Shown: in pieces, positions 51,531 through 59,900 of the stretch
How positions within the stretch are numbered: position 1 is the stretch's first letter
Layout: every line of letters starts with the position of its first letter
Assembly (NCBI GenBank): GCA_039881145.1
Contig: JAYKKI010000013.1
Coordinates: 42,551,501 to 42,615,500, forward strand
From: Druceiella hillmani
Taxonomy: Eukaryota > Arthropoda > Insecta > Lepidoptera > Hepialidae
DNA length: 64,000 bases
Direction: 5' to 3'
Notes under the pieces: model-generated
Seen by the model: only the letters and a program-made list of their open reading frames with translations
What the model was told of the DNA's origin: nothing
Database searches by the model: none
Position numbers and translations under genes: made by a program

Positions 51531-52754
51531 CTTATAACAATTTTTTACAGAGTCCTTTAATATGTCCATATTATTTGCCCTAGATGCATGACATTTGGAG
51601 GAAATATTTTGTTTGTAGAGTTGATATCCATTATCAAAATGTTTTTCAAAATTCAATCCTAAGGATCAATCCTTGATATTGATTTTTCATTCACATATTA
51701 ACTTTATCCAAAAATCAGAACTTAGAAGTATAAGATTCCTAAAATATATTCTCTATATCCTGATATCTGCATGAAGCGATCTGAGCTTGAAAAATATGAA
51801 GACAATGAAATATTGATCAAAATTATTCCACAAATATATTCTATACTTCTTATAGCTACCCTACTATTGATATTTTTTTAAGAGCATCGATGATATGTGG
51901 GTATTATTCAAATTACAAATTTTTTTCTTTTATTTTCACATACGCAACTGTGAATTAATATTTAATATTTATTTGCTCCTTAAATATACATAAACAAAGA
52001 AATGTTTATTTTAAATCTTAAACTAGGTCCCATTTATTAATATTTTCTACCATCGCAATAAGAAATTAAGAATGAATTGATTCTTTTATGTAATTATAAT
52101 GGTAATTTTGCAATATTTCAATTTTTCTACAACATTTATCTCTTAATTTTATGAAGTTTTTATGTCAAATTTTTAATTTACTGTATATTTAAATTTTAAT
52201 ATAATAACATTCTTTTCTCATAATTTATCAGTTTCCGAAATTTCGTTGTCAACATTGGAGTTTTATTATTAACACCTGGATGAAGACTTCATTTGAGATA
52301 CTTAAAAAATAAAAGAAATCAGAGTCCTTAATATGGAGTGCATAATAAATTTGTGTAATAATTAGCCTATATAAAATTTAATAACTTGGTATAGTTGACT
52401 TCTTCTGTGAGATATTCAGCTGAAAAAATCAAACTGGCTACCAGTTTGATGTTTTCAGCTGAAGCCTAAATGTATATTATTGTATTAGTTACTGTAAAGA
52501 TATTCAAATAAATACAATAATTAATAAAAACACTAATATGCGCACAGTTCGATGGAAATCCATATTTTTGTTTTATAATATAGTGAAAAAAGATCATTTA
52601 TCAGGATATTATTTAAGAAAATTATTACTTTAACAATTTTACTTACATCTATTTCATCGTTATTGAAAGGTCCAACTTGTATAATTCGTATTTGATTGAA
52701 ATCATCTGCTTCGTTATCGAAAATAATGTTATCAAAAATACTGTTTTTAGCCAT
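20780..52754 (-). CDS. Multi-C2H2 zinc-finger protein, 11 coding exons, 620 aa
   Basis: Likely a nuclear DNA-binding regulator; the target is unknown and I do not recognise the ortholog. The exons join in phase with GT-AG borders throughout. Residues 1-133 are an acidic then basic leader. Fingers 1-6 span C134-H300: C134/C139/H152/H157, C166/C169/H182/H186, C193/C196/H209/H213, C221/C224/H237/H242, C250/C253/H266/H271 and C279/C282/H295/H300. A 77-residue finger-free linker follows. Then come finger 7 (C378/C381/H394/H398), a degenerate finger (C407/C410/H420/H425, spacing 2-9-4), finger 8 (C437/C440/H453/H457), a TGSKPY linker and finger 9 (C465/C468/H481/H486). The tail has a lysine-rich likely nuclear signal ([16 protein letters not shown]). 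The start at 52754 has an in-frame stop 9 nt upstream. Several fingers are split by introns. No KRAB, ZAD or BTB domain is visible. Confidence 0.9.
21558..21952. mobile_element. hAT-type MITE (395 bp)
   Basis: The left end is CAGGGTTTCCCAACCTTTTT and the right end, inverted, is CAGGAGTTCCCAACCAGGGG, the usual look of hAT (Charlie/ZBED-like) termini. The flanking 8-mers ATCTAGAT and ATCTATAC agree at six of eight positions, fitting a worn 8-bp target duplication. No coding sequence inside. It lies in intron 10 of the zinc-finger gene. Confidence 0.8.
22757..23868 (+). pseudogene. Dead mariner element (~1.1 kb)
   Basis: The inverted ends agree: left TATACTTAGGAGGGAGGGTC plus AAAAAGTTTGCAGAAT, right (inverted) TATACGAGGAGAGGTCAAGA plus AGTTCACAGAAT. 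Inside, transposase pieces can be read in different frames: [13 protein letters not shown] at 22941, then [20 protein letters not shown] (the first catalytic Asp region, with GDET changed), [12 protein letters not shown] and KMKKM-like segments. Many stops and frameshifts are present, so it is inactive. It lies in intron 10. Confidence 0.88.
23869..26932. other. Intron 10 sequence, no exon seen
   Basis: AT-rich. 25136-25205 is a diverged copy of the 'TACATCAATAGATGG' repeat of 15025. Around 26010-26210 there is a cluster of short direct and inverted repeats based on ATACTAGTATT and TTGTATTGTTCAATA. Confidence 0.45.
26933..27106 (+). repeat. Fold-back element, 174 bp
   Basis: The left end is TTCTCAACTAAATGAAATTACGT; the right end inverted is TTCTCAACTAAATAAAACTATGT. 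The middle has CACCTGAAGATGTTGTCATA and 'CGAAACTAGGTCATGGTAAAGAAT', shared with 13630 and 37540. Small size and inverted ends fit a MITE, but no clear target duplication is seen. Confidence 0.65.
27819..27988 (-). CDS. Zinc-finger gene exon 10, residues 459-515
   Basis: Acceptor TTTAATACAG; donor GTGAGT after GGGAGCAAA. It carries finger 9 ([20 protein letters not shown]...H) preceded by a TGSKPY linker completed from exon 9, then a finger-free stretch rich in Ala and Asp. Confidence 0.9.
27989..30633. other. Intron 9, no exon seen
   Basis: 28330-28490 has a loose ~75-bp duplication (CAGCCAGCTTC...TTTGATTCG). 29650-29850 holds two purine-rich units described separately. A 95-codon frame at 28289-28576 is built on the duplication and has no domain. 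Confidence 0.45.
29656..29850. repeat. Two ~113-bp GA/CT-rich units, each self-complementary
   Basis: 'ACTGGCTATGAGAG' plus a GAGAAAGAAAATGTG block starts at 29656 and again at 29769. Within each unit the GAGAGAAAGAG side can pair with a CTCTCTCTTG side about 35 nt later. 29870-29980, just beyond, is unusually GC-rich for the region. Confidence 0.65.
30634..30842 (-). CDS. Zinc-finger gene exon 9, residues 389-458
   Basis: Acceptor TTTTATCAG; donor GTGAGG after CATACTG. It completes finger 7, then holds the degenerate finger (C407, C410, H420, H425) and finger 8 ([21 protein letters not shown]). Confidence 0.9.
31418..31520 (-). CDS. Zinc-finger gene exon 8, residues 355-388
   Basis: Acceptor TTCTTCACTAG; donor GTAAGA after ACACGAAG. 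It encodes an acidic lead-in and the first half of finger 7 ([11 protein letters not shown]); the rest is in exon 9. Confidence 0.88.
31521..32443. other. Part of intron 7, no exon seen
   Basis: 31700-31925 and 32095-32300 are less AT-rich than their surroundings. The former includes a small perfect hairpin, AACCAGGTCcaatagACCTGGTT-like, near 31858-31881. Neither matches a family I know. Confidence 0.4.
32444..33047 (-). mobile_element. piggyBac-type non-autonomous element, copy 4
   Basis: Reverse orientation. A TTAA remains at 33048-33051 beside the GTTTGAGTGC end; the other flank has decayed (GATA). An internal deletion removes about 50 bp of the AT-rich 3' part relative to copy 1. The subterminal hairpin is present but worn. 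Confidence 0.87.
32640..32819 (-). CDS. Intact acidic ORF of piggyBac-type element copy 4 (59 aa)
   Basis: It starts [20 protein letters not shown] and ends DVPDCKNTM. Relative to copy 1 it lacks four residues (CEES) by an exact 12-nt in-frame deletion and is otherwise co-linear with few changes. Role unknown; see copy 1. An intact frame in two of four copies may only mean that these insertions are young. Confidence 0.5.
   Translation of the reverse strand: MSEYENNSSENDCFSSDSGSNIVVRSQFGVMQILSDSDNSDDNNYFADTKDVPDCKNTM
33748..33883 (-). CDS. Zinc-finger gene exon 7, residues 310-354
   Basis: Acceptor TTATTTCCAG; donor GTGAGT after GTTAAAG. It encodes a charged, finger-free linker ([14 protein letters not shown]...RRVK) between the two finger clusters. 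Confidence 0.85.
34495..35060 (+). pseudogene. LINE ORF2 3' fragment (reverse transcriptase C-terminal region), decayed
   Basis: Pieces in several frames resemble the thumb and C-terminal part of LINE reverse transcriptases: [10 protein letters not shown], then [12 protein letters not shown] (the usual LLYGxExWTL motif), then [13 protein letters not shown] near 34890. Stops and frameshifts interrupt it. Clade uncertain. It sits in intron 6 on the strand opposite the host gene. Confidence 0.65.
35061..37299. other. Part of intron 6, no exon seen
   Basis: AT-rich sequence with chance frames of 60-95 codons and no domain. The notable item is the palindrome at 35737-35776. Confidence 0.45.
35737..35776. 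repeat. Perfect 40-bp palindrome with no spacer
   Basis: The left arm GGGTAGAGTAAACTTGTCTA is followed directly by its exact reverse complement. With one mismatch the symmetry extends to about 35732-35781. A related 'GTACATAGGGTATAGTAACA' stands just upstream, and a further TGTCTATAGACA near 35690. Confidence 0.95.
37300..37459 (-). CDS. Zinc-finger gene exon 6, residues 256-309
   Basis: Acceptor TTTATATACAG; donor GTTTCG after GATAAG (GT present but weak). It completes finger 5 and carries finger 6 ([22 protein letters not shown]). Confidence 0.88.
37540..37660 (-). repeat. Fold-back repeat family, partial copy
   Basis: 'CACAACTAAATGAAATTGCG' then TGATGTAGTA and 'ACCTAGGTTTCATTGTTTCA' with CAACATCTTCAGGTGG match 13630 and, inverted, 26933. 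Confidence 0.7.
37951..38400. repeat. Tandem duplication, two ~228-bp units
   Basis: 37951-38178 and 38179-38400 align throughout, for example 'AAATAAAACCCAATATTTAA' and 'AAAACCTGTGCATTTCATCT'. Differences are scattered point changes and small indels. Non-coding, within intron 5. Confidence 0.9.
38401..40008. other. Part of intron 5, no exon seen
   Basis: AT-rich. A 96-codon frame at 39129-39419 shows no domain, no splice support and no repeat relationship, so I do not call it. Confidence 0.45.
40009..40161 (-). CDS. Zinc-finger gene exon 5, residues 205-255
   Basis: Acceptor CCCTTCCACAG; donor GTAAGA after GTGAG. It completes finger 3, holds finger 4 ([20 protein letters not shown], then VH) and starts finger 5 (CKQCGV). 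Confidence 0.92.
40482..41473 (-). pseudogene. Dead Tc1-like transposase in zinc-finger intron 4
   Basis: The N-terminal part has helix-turn-helix sequence ([20 protein letters not shown], then [12 protein letters not shown]) and the GRKR linker at 41473-41123. The catalytic part at 41027-40611 keeps all three acidic positions of a DDE transposase: [16 protein letters not shown] and [11 protein letters not shown]. The C-terminus reads ARGGHTRY with a stop at 40482-40484, typical of Tc1 family members. A 34-bp tandem duplication (41092-41159) breaks the frame between the two halves and another shift lies after 40611. Inverted ends could not be placed. Confidence 0.9.
41474..42247. other. Part of intron 4, no exon seen
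   Basis: AT-rich; nothing recognisable. Confidence 0.4.
42248..42430 (-). mobile_element. tRNA-derived SINE, full copy
   Basis: On the minus strand it starts CCGTGGTGTGTTGGATTGAT, has an RNA polymerase III box B GGTTCGATTCC (42353-42363), then a tRNA-unrelated body ending 'AATAAGTCTGCCATATGTAT' and an (AAAT)n-type tail. The box A area (TGTTGGATTGATCACAAGGC) is degenerate. It lies in intron 4. It is not a tRNA gene: no acceptor stem closes. Confidence 0.88.
42431..44559. other. Part of intron 4, no exon seen
   Basis: AT-rich, with chance frames only. 43860-44560 may include more of the adjacent LINE, but I cannot read it. Confidence 0.4.
44560..45475 (-). pseudogene. Jockey-type LINE ORF2 3' portion, decayed
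   Basis: On the minus strand one can read [20 protein letters not shown], then [14 protein letters not shown] (the catalytic YADD box changed to FADE). Further along come [20 protein letters not shown] plus LWGCTNQSN (the conserved WxYGIQLWG region), and finally a [15 protein letters not shown] end. Frames shift and stops occur between blocks, so it is inactive. It is in intron 4, in the same direction as the host gene. Confidence 0.85.
45476..46233. other. Part of intron 4, no exon seen
   Basis: Nothing recognisable beside low-complexity AT-rich sequence. Confidence 0.4.
46234..46439 (-). CDS. Zinc-finger gene exon 4, residues 137-204
   Basis: Acceptor TTCATTCACAG; donor GTAGAT after AGGAATAG. 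It completes finger 1 ([20 protein letters not shown], then RKVH), holds finger 2 ([20 protein letters not shown], then H) and begins finger 3 ([12 protein letters not shown]). Confidence 0.93.
46440..47558. other. Part of intron 3, no exon seen
   Basis: 46740-47320 is less AT-rich and carries open stretches on both strands (46741-46959 plus, 47057-47314 minus). This suggests a decayed element, but I cannot name it. Confidence 0.4.
47559..48272 (+). repeat. ~145-bp tandem repeat, four copies, interrupted by a SINE
   Basis: Units start near 47559, 47706, 47846 (resumed at 48030) and 48172. They share 'AATGTTCxCATTTATCTCCA', 'GTTTGACxGATTTAGA' and 'GGTTTTCTGCAAAATATT'. The third unit is split by the SINE. 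Confidence 0.88.
47853..48029 (+). mobile_element. tRNA-derived SINE, second copy, with target duplication
   Basis: Same family as 42248: CCGTGGTATGTTGCGTTGAT, box B GGTTGGATTCC (47911-47921, one change from consensus) and tail 'AATAAGTCCGCTATATGTAT'. It is flanked by AATGTTC at 47846-47852 and 48030-48036. The uninterrupted host repeat shows that this is a true target-site duplication. Confidence 0.9.
48429..48979 (+). pseudogene. hAT transposase C-terminal fragment with 3' terminus
   Basis: The open frame 48429-48827 (132 codons) reads as the dimerisation region of ZBED/Charlie-type hAT transposases: [20 protein letters not shown], then [20 protein letters not shown] and NRL. A stop precedes codon 1 and the N-terminal zinc finger and catalytic core are absent. 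150 bp later the end 'GGGGTCCGTGGACTGAAAAA' plus GGTTTAGAAACGCTG matches the inverted hAT terminus style. It is a 5'-truncated element in intron 3, not a host gene. Confidence 0.88.
49141..49331 (-). CDS. Zinc-finger gene exon 3, residues 73-136
   Basis: Acceptor TTTTACTACAG; donor GTATAT after TCAGAG. It encodes a Ser/Lys-rich basic stretch (KRKKTRRGK, a likely nuclear signal) and ends CLCSE, supplying the first cysteine of finger 1. Confidence 0.88.
49332..50506. other. Intron 2, no exon seen
   Basis: 49420-49690 includes a short 'GTGTGGCTGTCGTAAACAGG' / GTGTCTGGCTGTCACAAACA duplication and a pyrimidine-rich patch. No gene. Confidence 0.4.
50507..50615 (-). CDS. Zinc-finger gene exon 2, residues 37-72
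   Basis: Acceptor TATTGCACAG; donor GTAAGT after GATGAAG. It encodes [20 protein letters not shown] and an acidic end (NTESNDE). No domain. Its 5' border has been duplicated 290 bp upstream (see the next entry). Confidence 0.85.
50604..51172 (-). repeat. ~290-bp tandem duplication including the exon 2 splice acceptor
   Basis: 50604-50893 and 50894-51172 align with a 290-bp offset: 'CAATAATTATATTAC' at 50621 and 50911, 'GACATATTAATGCGGATTAA' in both, 'CTCATTCTTCACAACACACA' in both. The duplicated unit includes the first ~12 nt of exon 2 and its acceptor, which in the outer copy reads ATTGCCCAG. Confidence 0.88.
51344..51529. repeat. (TA)n microsatellite, ~186 bp
   Basis: Nearly pure TA with scattered C at ~18-nt spacing (TATACATATATACATA). 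All open frames of alternating Tyr/Ile across it are artefacts. It lies in intron 1 of the zinc-finger gene. Confidence 0.97.
51530..52646. other. Part of intron 1, no exon seen
   Basis: AT-rich. A 17-nt hairpin occurs near 52423-52460 (AAAAATCAAACTGGC.. / ..GCCAGTTTGAT-like: ATCAAACTGG CTA CCAGTTTGAT). Confidence 0.45.
52647..52754 (-). CDS. Zinc-finger gene exon 1, residues 1-36
   Basis: It starts [20 protein letters not shown] and ends NNDEID at donor GTAAGT. An in-frame TAA lies 9 nt before the ATG, which fixes the start. The segment is acidic and has no domain. Confidence 0.88.
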
Positions 52755-53875
52755 AGTTGATTAACTAAATAATAGATATAAATCGGGCATTTGCATATAC
52801 TTCGTTAGTTATATTCTAAAAATTGTGACTTTTGTTTATTTTTTTACAACCAGTCTGCATTGGTAAAACAAGCTGTATAATATTAAATTAAAATAATTTT
52901 TTATTAAAACGGCGACGAACAATAAGTCACCCACCGTCTGATATCACAGATGTTTGATATTCCTAAATACGCATTTTTCAACTACTAATTTGTCATACAA
53001 TTGCGCAAGCAAATATAATTCTTATGGAGCAGAAATTATATACCTTTGTTAATCAAAATTGTTTGACAAAATAGTTGTTTTGCTAACGTAAAAACCGTTC
53101 GCAACTGTCAAAATTAATTTGTGTTTCGAAACGCATTTGTAGATATTTTCTATTATTTAACACATAATTTTATTTTTCAAATTTAATACGTAATCATTTT
53201 GTATTAATTTTGAATATTAAAAATAGGATTTTCATATCATACAAAATTTTGTCACCTTTTACAAATTTAAATTTTTGTCAAATTTTAAACTACAATTCAT
53301 AGGTTTCGCAACATTAAAGGAATATGTTTACAATCTTATTATAAAAAAAGTGGTACTAAAATTCAAGTTATAATTGAAACAATAATATATTTTAGGTTTA
53401 TTTAATATAAAAGAGTTAATTAGATAAAATAAATCCGAATGTTGTGAATATAAAGCGAGTATGAATAAAACCAATCCGAATGTTACGAACAGAATACGCT
53501 ATATGGTAACAGAAAATAAAATATAATTTTTGCGAAAAATTAATGACAAAATAATGAAGATTGTATTTTTTTATCTATTCAAAAATTAAATTATTACTCT
53601 TTTAAGTTATGTTATCGATCTGAACGTTTTCTACAGATTATCGGAACGCATCCAAATAATAGTGAAAGAAAACATAACTCAACCGATTTACAAAACGTGT
53701 TTCTCTGTGTATCATCTAATAATTTGTTTCACCTGTAAATTCCATTTAGAAAGGGAAACTTTGACTGAATTTTTTTCGTCTGTGTTAATATTCATTTTCA
53801 AATTTAAATATCAATTAATTTTGTCATTTTAAATAGATTTAATACGTCTTTTATATTTTTAATTTTTTTGTAAAA
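52755..53875. promoter_or_regulatory. Shared spacer between head-to-head zinc-finger gene and icln
   Basis: 1.12 kb separate the two divergent start codons, so 5' UTRs and promoters of both must lie here. A TATCGATC (53613-53620) is one base off the DREF-type element TATCGATA known from Drosophila promoters; this is suggestive only. No TATA box can be singled out in such AT-rich sequence. Confidence 0.6.
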
Positions 53876-53994
53876 ATGGTAGTCGTTACTACATTTGCAC
53901 CGCCGGTCGAAGGAGTTATTCATCAACAACCGTCCACAAGAGTTTTTGTCGACCAACAAGAAATTGGCACTGGAACTTTATACATAACTGAAAG
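53876..53994 (+). CDS. icln: icln exon 1
   Basis: Residues 1-39 plus two bases. It ends ACTGAAAG before donor GTAAAT. It includes the first PH-fold strands (VFVDQQEIGTGTLYITE). Confidence 0.93.
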
Positions 53995-56900
53995 GTAAAT
54001 TACTTAAAATGACCAAAGTATAATATTTAGATGTATAGAAATCTCATAGCTAATCTTTTGTTGTCTAGGCTACTGACTGATTTGCATATTTAATATATTT
54101 GCAAATAAACGATCCTATCTGTTTTATTAATTGTATTGATTAGCAATCCGTTGCCATTGTTTTTTAGAGCTACATATATATAATTGTAATAAACGATTCT
54201 TAGTAAACAGTTGTTATGAAATGTAATAAGATTTTGACCTCCTTTAGCTGTTTATCTCACGCGATATGAATATTTGACGATAGATTTCAGTTAAGTTGAA
54301 ATATGTTTGTAGCAAAAATATTTAATGTGTGCGTAGAAAGCGCAATTTAGCGTGGAAAGTATTCAAGATCGTAATAGTTTCGCTTTTGAAAGTATTCTGT
54401 AATGGATGCTTCAGCAAGTGCTTAATTGTAATGGCTGAATTAAAACAAAAACTTATATAGTATATAAAAGCAAGAAACCACTTTTATTTCGTAAAACCTT
54501 AGTTTGTTTCAAAATATGTTATTATGAAGTTGAATGTCTATTTCTTTAATATTTAAGTATTTTTTATAATGTCTATTTCTTTAATAAGTATTTTCATTCC
54601 CCATAAATTTGTTGTATTTTATTCATTGTATTTATACTTTTTCCACAAAGCTTGAGTATTTTCCATCACGTTTCAGTACATTTTCCACCATTTACCCAGC
54701 TTGTGTGAACAGGGTTAAAGGATTGCACATTGCTTTTATATATCAATACAGCTAGGGAAATCATATTGACTTATAAAATTAGGAGTGGTGAGCTAAAAAC
54801 CCCAGATATTTTTTCCTAACCCCCGCAATGCTTAAATTATTATAATAAAAATGAAAATGTAATACTTAGTATAGAGTAATTTAAATAATTCATCTTCAAC
54901 TCACCAAAGTTATTATGTCTCAAGTTTTATTTAGTTTATTGATCATAAACAAACAATTTTACGCATTATTGTAAAGAAAACAATTATAACGTTTTATCAT
55001 TTGCACAAATAGTACATTTTTTTTCACTTACCATCTACAATTTTCATTTAAACACTGAAACTGAAATATTAGGCAAGCTCAATGGTAACCAGTTTTAAAA
55101 ATTAAATTAACAATAAAAATAAATTTTTGTCATTGTACTTACATTTTTATTTTTTTAATCAATTGAAGAGAGTTTCGAATTTCCTGGCGTGTCAAGTCAG
55201 CCTTAAATATTTAAGCAACAGTTTCTGGTTTAATTTATTATCATTATTAACCTTTGATTAAATTAATATATTAGTAAAATAGGAAATTGCTTTAAAACGC
55301 TGGCCGCATTTAACCACCAGACAGCTCTAAGCACTTTTAAAAAGAATAAAGTGTCCAGGAAAAAGATGTTGGCAAATAAATCTCTCTTATTAGACTCCAC
55401 TTTGCACTTCTGTTTTTTTTAAGAGACATTAAGTTATTTAAAACATCTGTTGTTTGTAAAAATAATTTAGACAGTTTTGATATTACTTTTATTACTCCTA
55501 CAAACAAATTTTTTTGTTACTCAACCATCTTTGCATTTACACAGCTATCTTCCACCAAATTGGTGTATAATATACTTAAAGGTTTATAGTAATAAAATTA
55601 CTTACTTTTTAAGGAATTTTTAAAAAATCTCAATGCAGATCTATAGAGGAATAAAAAATTATACAAGTGGTATATACAAACAAACTTTTGTCATTATATT
55701 AATATTCAGTTCTATAAATATATTACTATATTTTCTGAAGTAATGAAGGATGATGGAGACAACATGGGACATTTCTATTTGTTTTAATTAAACTTTGTCA
55801 TGATGTAGTATCGAAAATAAACGTCAACATTTTAGAAATTGATCTTAATTTCTGTTCTGAATAGTGGTGAAATATTATAATCCCGGAAAAGATTAGACCG
55901 TTTTTGATAAAATCTGCACAGAGTAGAAATTTCACACATTCTTTAGTTTTCTGTGAGAGTTTGAGTATAATCTAACTTTTGTATTGAATATATTGAAAGG
56001 AAGTGGGGTATTGTTCAGGGGTTTGTTCAGCAAACTTGTATTAATACATAAACCCCAAAGCCAATGCTAATAAGGGTGATTTTGACAGTTTTTAGTACAC
56101 TACTTTAATATGACTTCTCAAAATATTTCAATAATCGTTTTAATGTCTTTCAAAAGATATTAAATGTAATTTTTTATAATATATTTGTGTCTCATATCCA
56201 TCTGTGACAGCTATTTTTCTTAGAAAATGGAACAGTGGTAACGCATATTAATCTGCATATATCTCGAAAAGATTAACTTACATACAATGCAATTTACCAA
56301 TTGAAAGAATGACTCATAAGGATTCAAAAACAGTTATTTTTAGAATTTTATGTAAGATAGTTTAAGAGATATTACCGAAAAGGCCAACAAAAAACATTTC
56401 CTAACTGCATATTAAAATTTGCTAAAGCCAAAATCATAAAAAAACTACATTGCTAAAAATTTACCTAAACTAAAACAATAATTCTGAATTCCATAGATTT
56501 TTAGAAACTCACAATATATTTTTATGACTATGAAAGATATGATATCATAGAGAATATAAAAATGTTTATTGAAATGGTGAAAAATAATATAGTAATTGGA
56601 AATGGTTTAATGGATATAATATGAGTTCTTATGGCCATGTTCACATGCAGACAAAGAGTAAGATATTTGTTGCGAATAAAGCTAACACAAAGCAAAGTTC
56701 ATTGGCTTTGGTCAGTGGCTATCTATACTCCATCACCATGCTGACTGACCAATCAAAAGGCTAACTACATGCTTGCGCTCGGTGCCTCAATGTATAAGTG
56801 AATTAAGCTAATGCTCATTATTAACTGATTATATGGCGTCTAACCAATCTGTTTACGTAATGTACAGTGGGTGGCCAAATTATTATATTCAAACAACATT

Positions 56901-59900
56901 TTTTTGTATTTTGTTATTTTTTATTGTTGTAACATAGTTTTAATATTTTGAACATGTTTAAAATATATTTAAAATATGAATTAAACCTTTTAAACTTAAA
57001 CTACCTTATGATCCATGCTAAAAATTGGTAGAAAAATAATTCATTTAATATTTGGTAACTTTATTAAAAATATATTGGTTATATAACAGAACAATTCTAC
57101 AATAAAAAAAATTAACACTTACCTAGTGTTACAGATAAAATCGTTTATTTTTTTCAAAAATGACACTCATAAGAAGCTTGTAATTTGAAATTTTAACAGA
57201 AACTGACACGTCTTTCACATTTAAAAAAAAAAAACAAAAACTAAAGTGATGCCAGTTACGTAGGTTGTTGCCAGATGTGTACCTAATAATTAGAGAGAAT
57301 AATATACCTACTACTCTGTAAAATAAGTTATGGCTAGATTTTTTAAATTATTTCAAAAAAGGATTTGATTATAATAATTTGGCCACTCACTGCATATGAA
57401 ATCAATATTTTCATGTTTATATGTGATGCGGTGCAACGTCGGCAAACTTTTAACTGAAAAAATGGAAGTGCAATGCAAAATCAGCCTAAATGTTTACATG
57501 TCTATCTTTAATTTTTAAATTCTATCTTTACTTTCGGATAGTGAGTAATAATAAAAAAAATAAATAAACCATCTCTTGTCTGTCAAGTAACGAGCATTAC
57601 TCGCGGTTGAGGGTTCTGTAATGTTATATATCGTTAAGTTAAATAAGTAGATACTTTACAAATATAAACCAAACCAAAAATAGAAAATTAAATTTGCCAC
57701 ATAATAATTCCACAGAATGAAAAAGGTTAAATTTTCAGATTACTTGCACCATGCAACCTACCTTCGTTGCAGATTTCAAGATTCTAGATTAATGAGGAAT
57801 AATCCGTAGGTTTTGATGAGTGAGCCAATATCATAATACACTGTCACACTGACTCATCGTCAGTATCAAAATATATTTCTATATCTTTTTAACTTAATTT
57901 ACTTAGCACTAACTTAATTCATCTTTTTTCGTATTCCCCCGTCATATCAAAGATGGAGACTAATTTAAAAATTAAGAAAAATGGAGCTTCTTGTCACACT
58001 GCCCATTCAATAAATTTGCTTTGATTGAATGGGCAGTGTGACAAGAAGCTCCATTTTTCTTACAAAATAAAGTTTTGAATAATTTCCTTAACCGTTAAAC
58101 CAAACAAATCTCTAGGACTTCTCTGTACTGGCCCTGCCTCATGATGCATTTTACTATTGTAGAGGTGCCCAGCATCCTTGCTAATAATAATGGACCAAAT
58201 CATAATTTTTGTCGGGTGTTTCACGATCTGTATAGCATAGTCAGGGAGAAACTGTTCACCTTAATGATGATGGTGAAAAAATTGAGCTTTTTTTCCTTAA
58301 AATTTCAAACTTGCTTTCATCGTTGAAGCAAACCTAAGAGAAATGACATAAACGCTTGAATTGTAAGAATAACAAACATTTACCAATAAAACGTTAACAG
58401 TAGATGAAATATTATATCACTGATCATCAAAATTTTTCTTTATTAGCCCATTTCAGACATTTTTGTTCACTATAACAGTCAACTTAGGCTTCCTGGCAGG
58501 TCGGTAAGCTTTGTAATATAAATCATTCCATTTTATTCAAACACTGCACAATAATATTAGCTTCTTTCAGTTTATATTTTATTACTTTTGTAGTAGCAAA
58601 TCTGTTTTCCAGACAAATTTTCTTGATAAATATTTCTGATCCATGGGTGAAAATTTAATTTTTTCCGCATTTTTCCATTTTTTCGGACTCAATTCTTCAC
58701 CTATATTGACTTTTTTCTTTATACAATCGTACACTTCTTTAGATACATTCAGTTTTTGTGAAATTTCACAGTTTGAATACATTTTAGCATTAAGAAGGGC
58801 TTTGACATCAGCTCTTTTACGCAGTGAAAGGTTTCCCTTTTTGTCCATACTGGCGAAGTTTCAAAAATATCTTTTCAGTTTGAAAAACTGCTGATTTCAA
58901 TAAAAGTAAACAAAAGTAAATTCAATTAGAAAATTAAAATTAATTCCAGTTAGAAATTTCTTTATTTAAAATAAATATAAAAGTAGACGTTCGCACTTGT
59001 GTCATTCAAGAACTCAACTAAAGCGTGTCTGTAATTATTTGCATTGCGATACCAAAATATGGGTGTGACAATATAATAAATAAAAATAGGTTTAAAACGG
59101 AATAGCATAATAATTGTCTTAACCATTAACTACTATTTATAAAGTAAAATAACACCAAGTTGAGCACAAAATGTGTAATTATTGAAATAATCTACAAAAT
59201 TTTGTGTGCGTCTAATAATTTGGCCAGGGACTGTACATTAAAAAATGTATGTATTTAGTGAAACACATATGGGCCATAATACACCTGTATTATGGCCCAC
59301 ATGTGTTGTCCACCTGCGCTTTATGGATAATATTATTGTTGGAGTAAAAGGTACACTGTTTGATAAATAATTTAATTCTGTTATATTCGAAAACTAATTG
59401 TATCTTTTCCGGTTGCTGTTTACGAACTTTTAAAGTTAAGAAACATTTAAGTTTTTTATAATCTTACCATCCAGTTCATTGCTATGGGGCGGGGGATCGT
59501 CAGCTGAAGGCTCAACTACAGCTCCAGCCATTTCTCTGCAATATCGCCGCATCAGCCTCCATGCTGTACAGAGAGAGCCCACCCCTTGCCTCTATGTCAT
59601 GCTGGATTATGTGCTTCGTTTACCTGGTAACTACTATTATTAATAATACTCATTTTTCCAGATTAAGATCTTATGGAACAACTCTAACTTATCCTGATAG
59701 CTAGAAGTAAATAAAATCTATAGAGTTCTGTTAACAAAATAAAGTTAAATTGAGATAAAAATCTGTTTTCATATTTCGATTAAATAATTTTTCTTGATTC
59801 ATCGACAGAACTGGAGAATTCTGGTGCCGGTGATACTGAAGACATTGATGAGAACTTTGACGCTGAAGAATCTCCCTTAACAGAACTTAGGTGATTATTT

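Noticed and set aside
51269..51656. Several open frames of alternating Tyr and Ile
   Set aside because: They are the direct reading of a (TA)n microsatellite with no stop codons.
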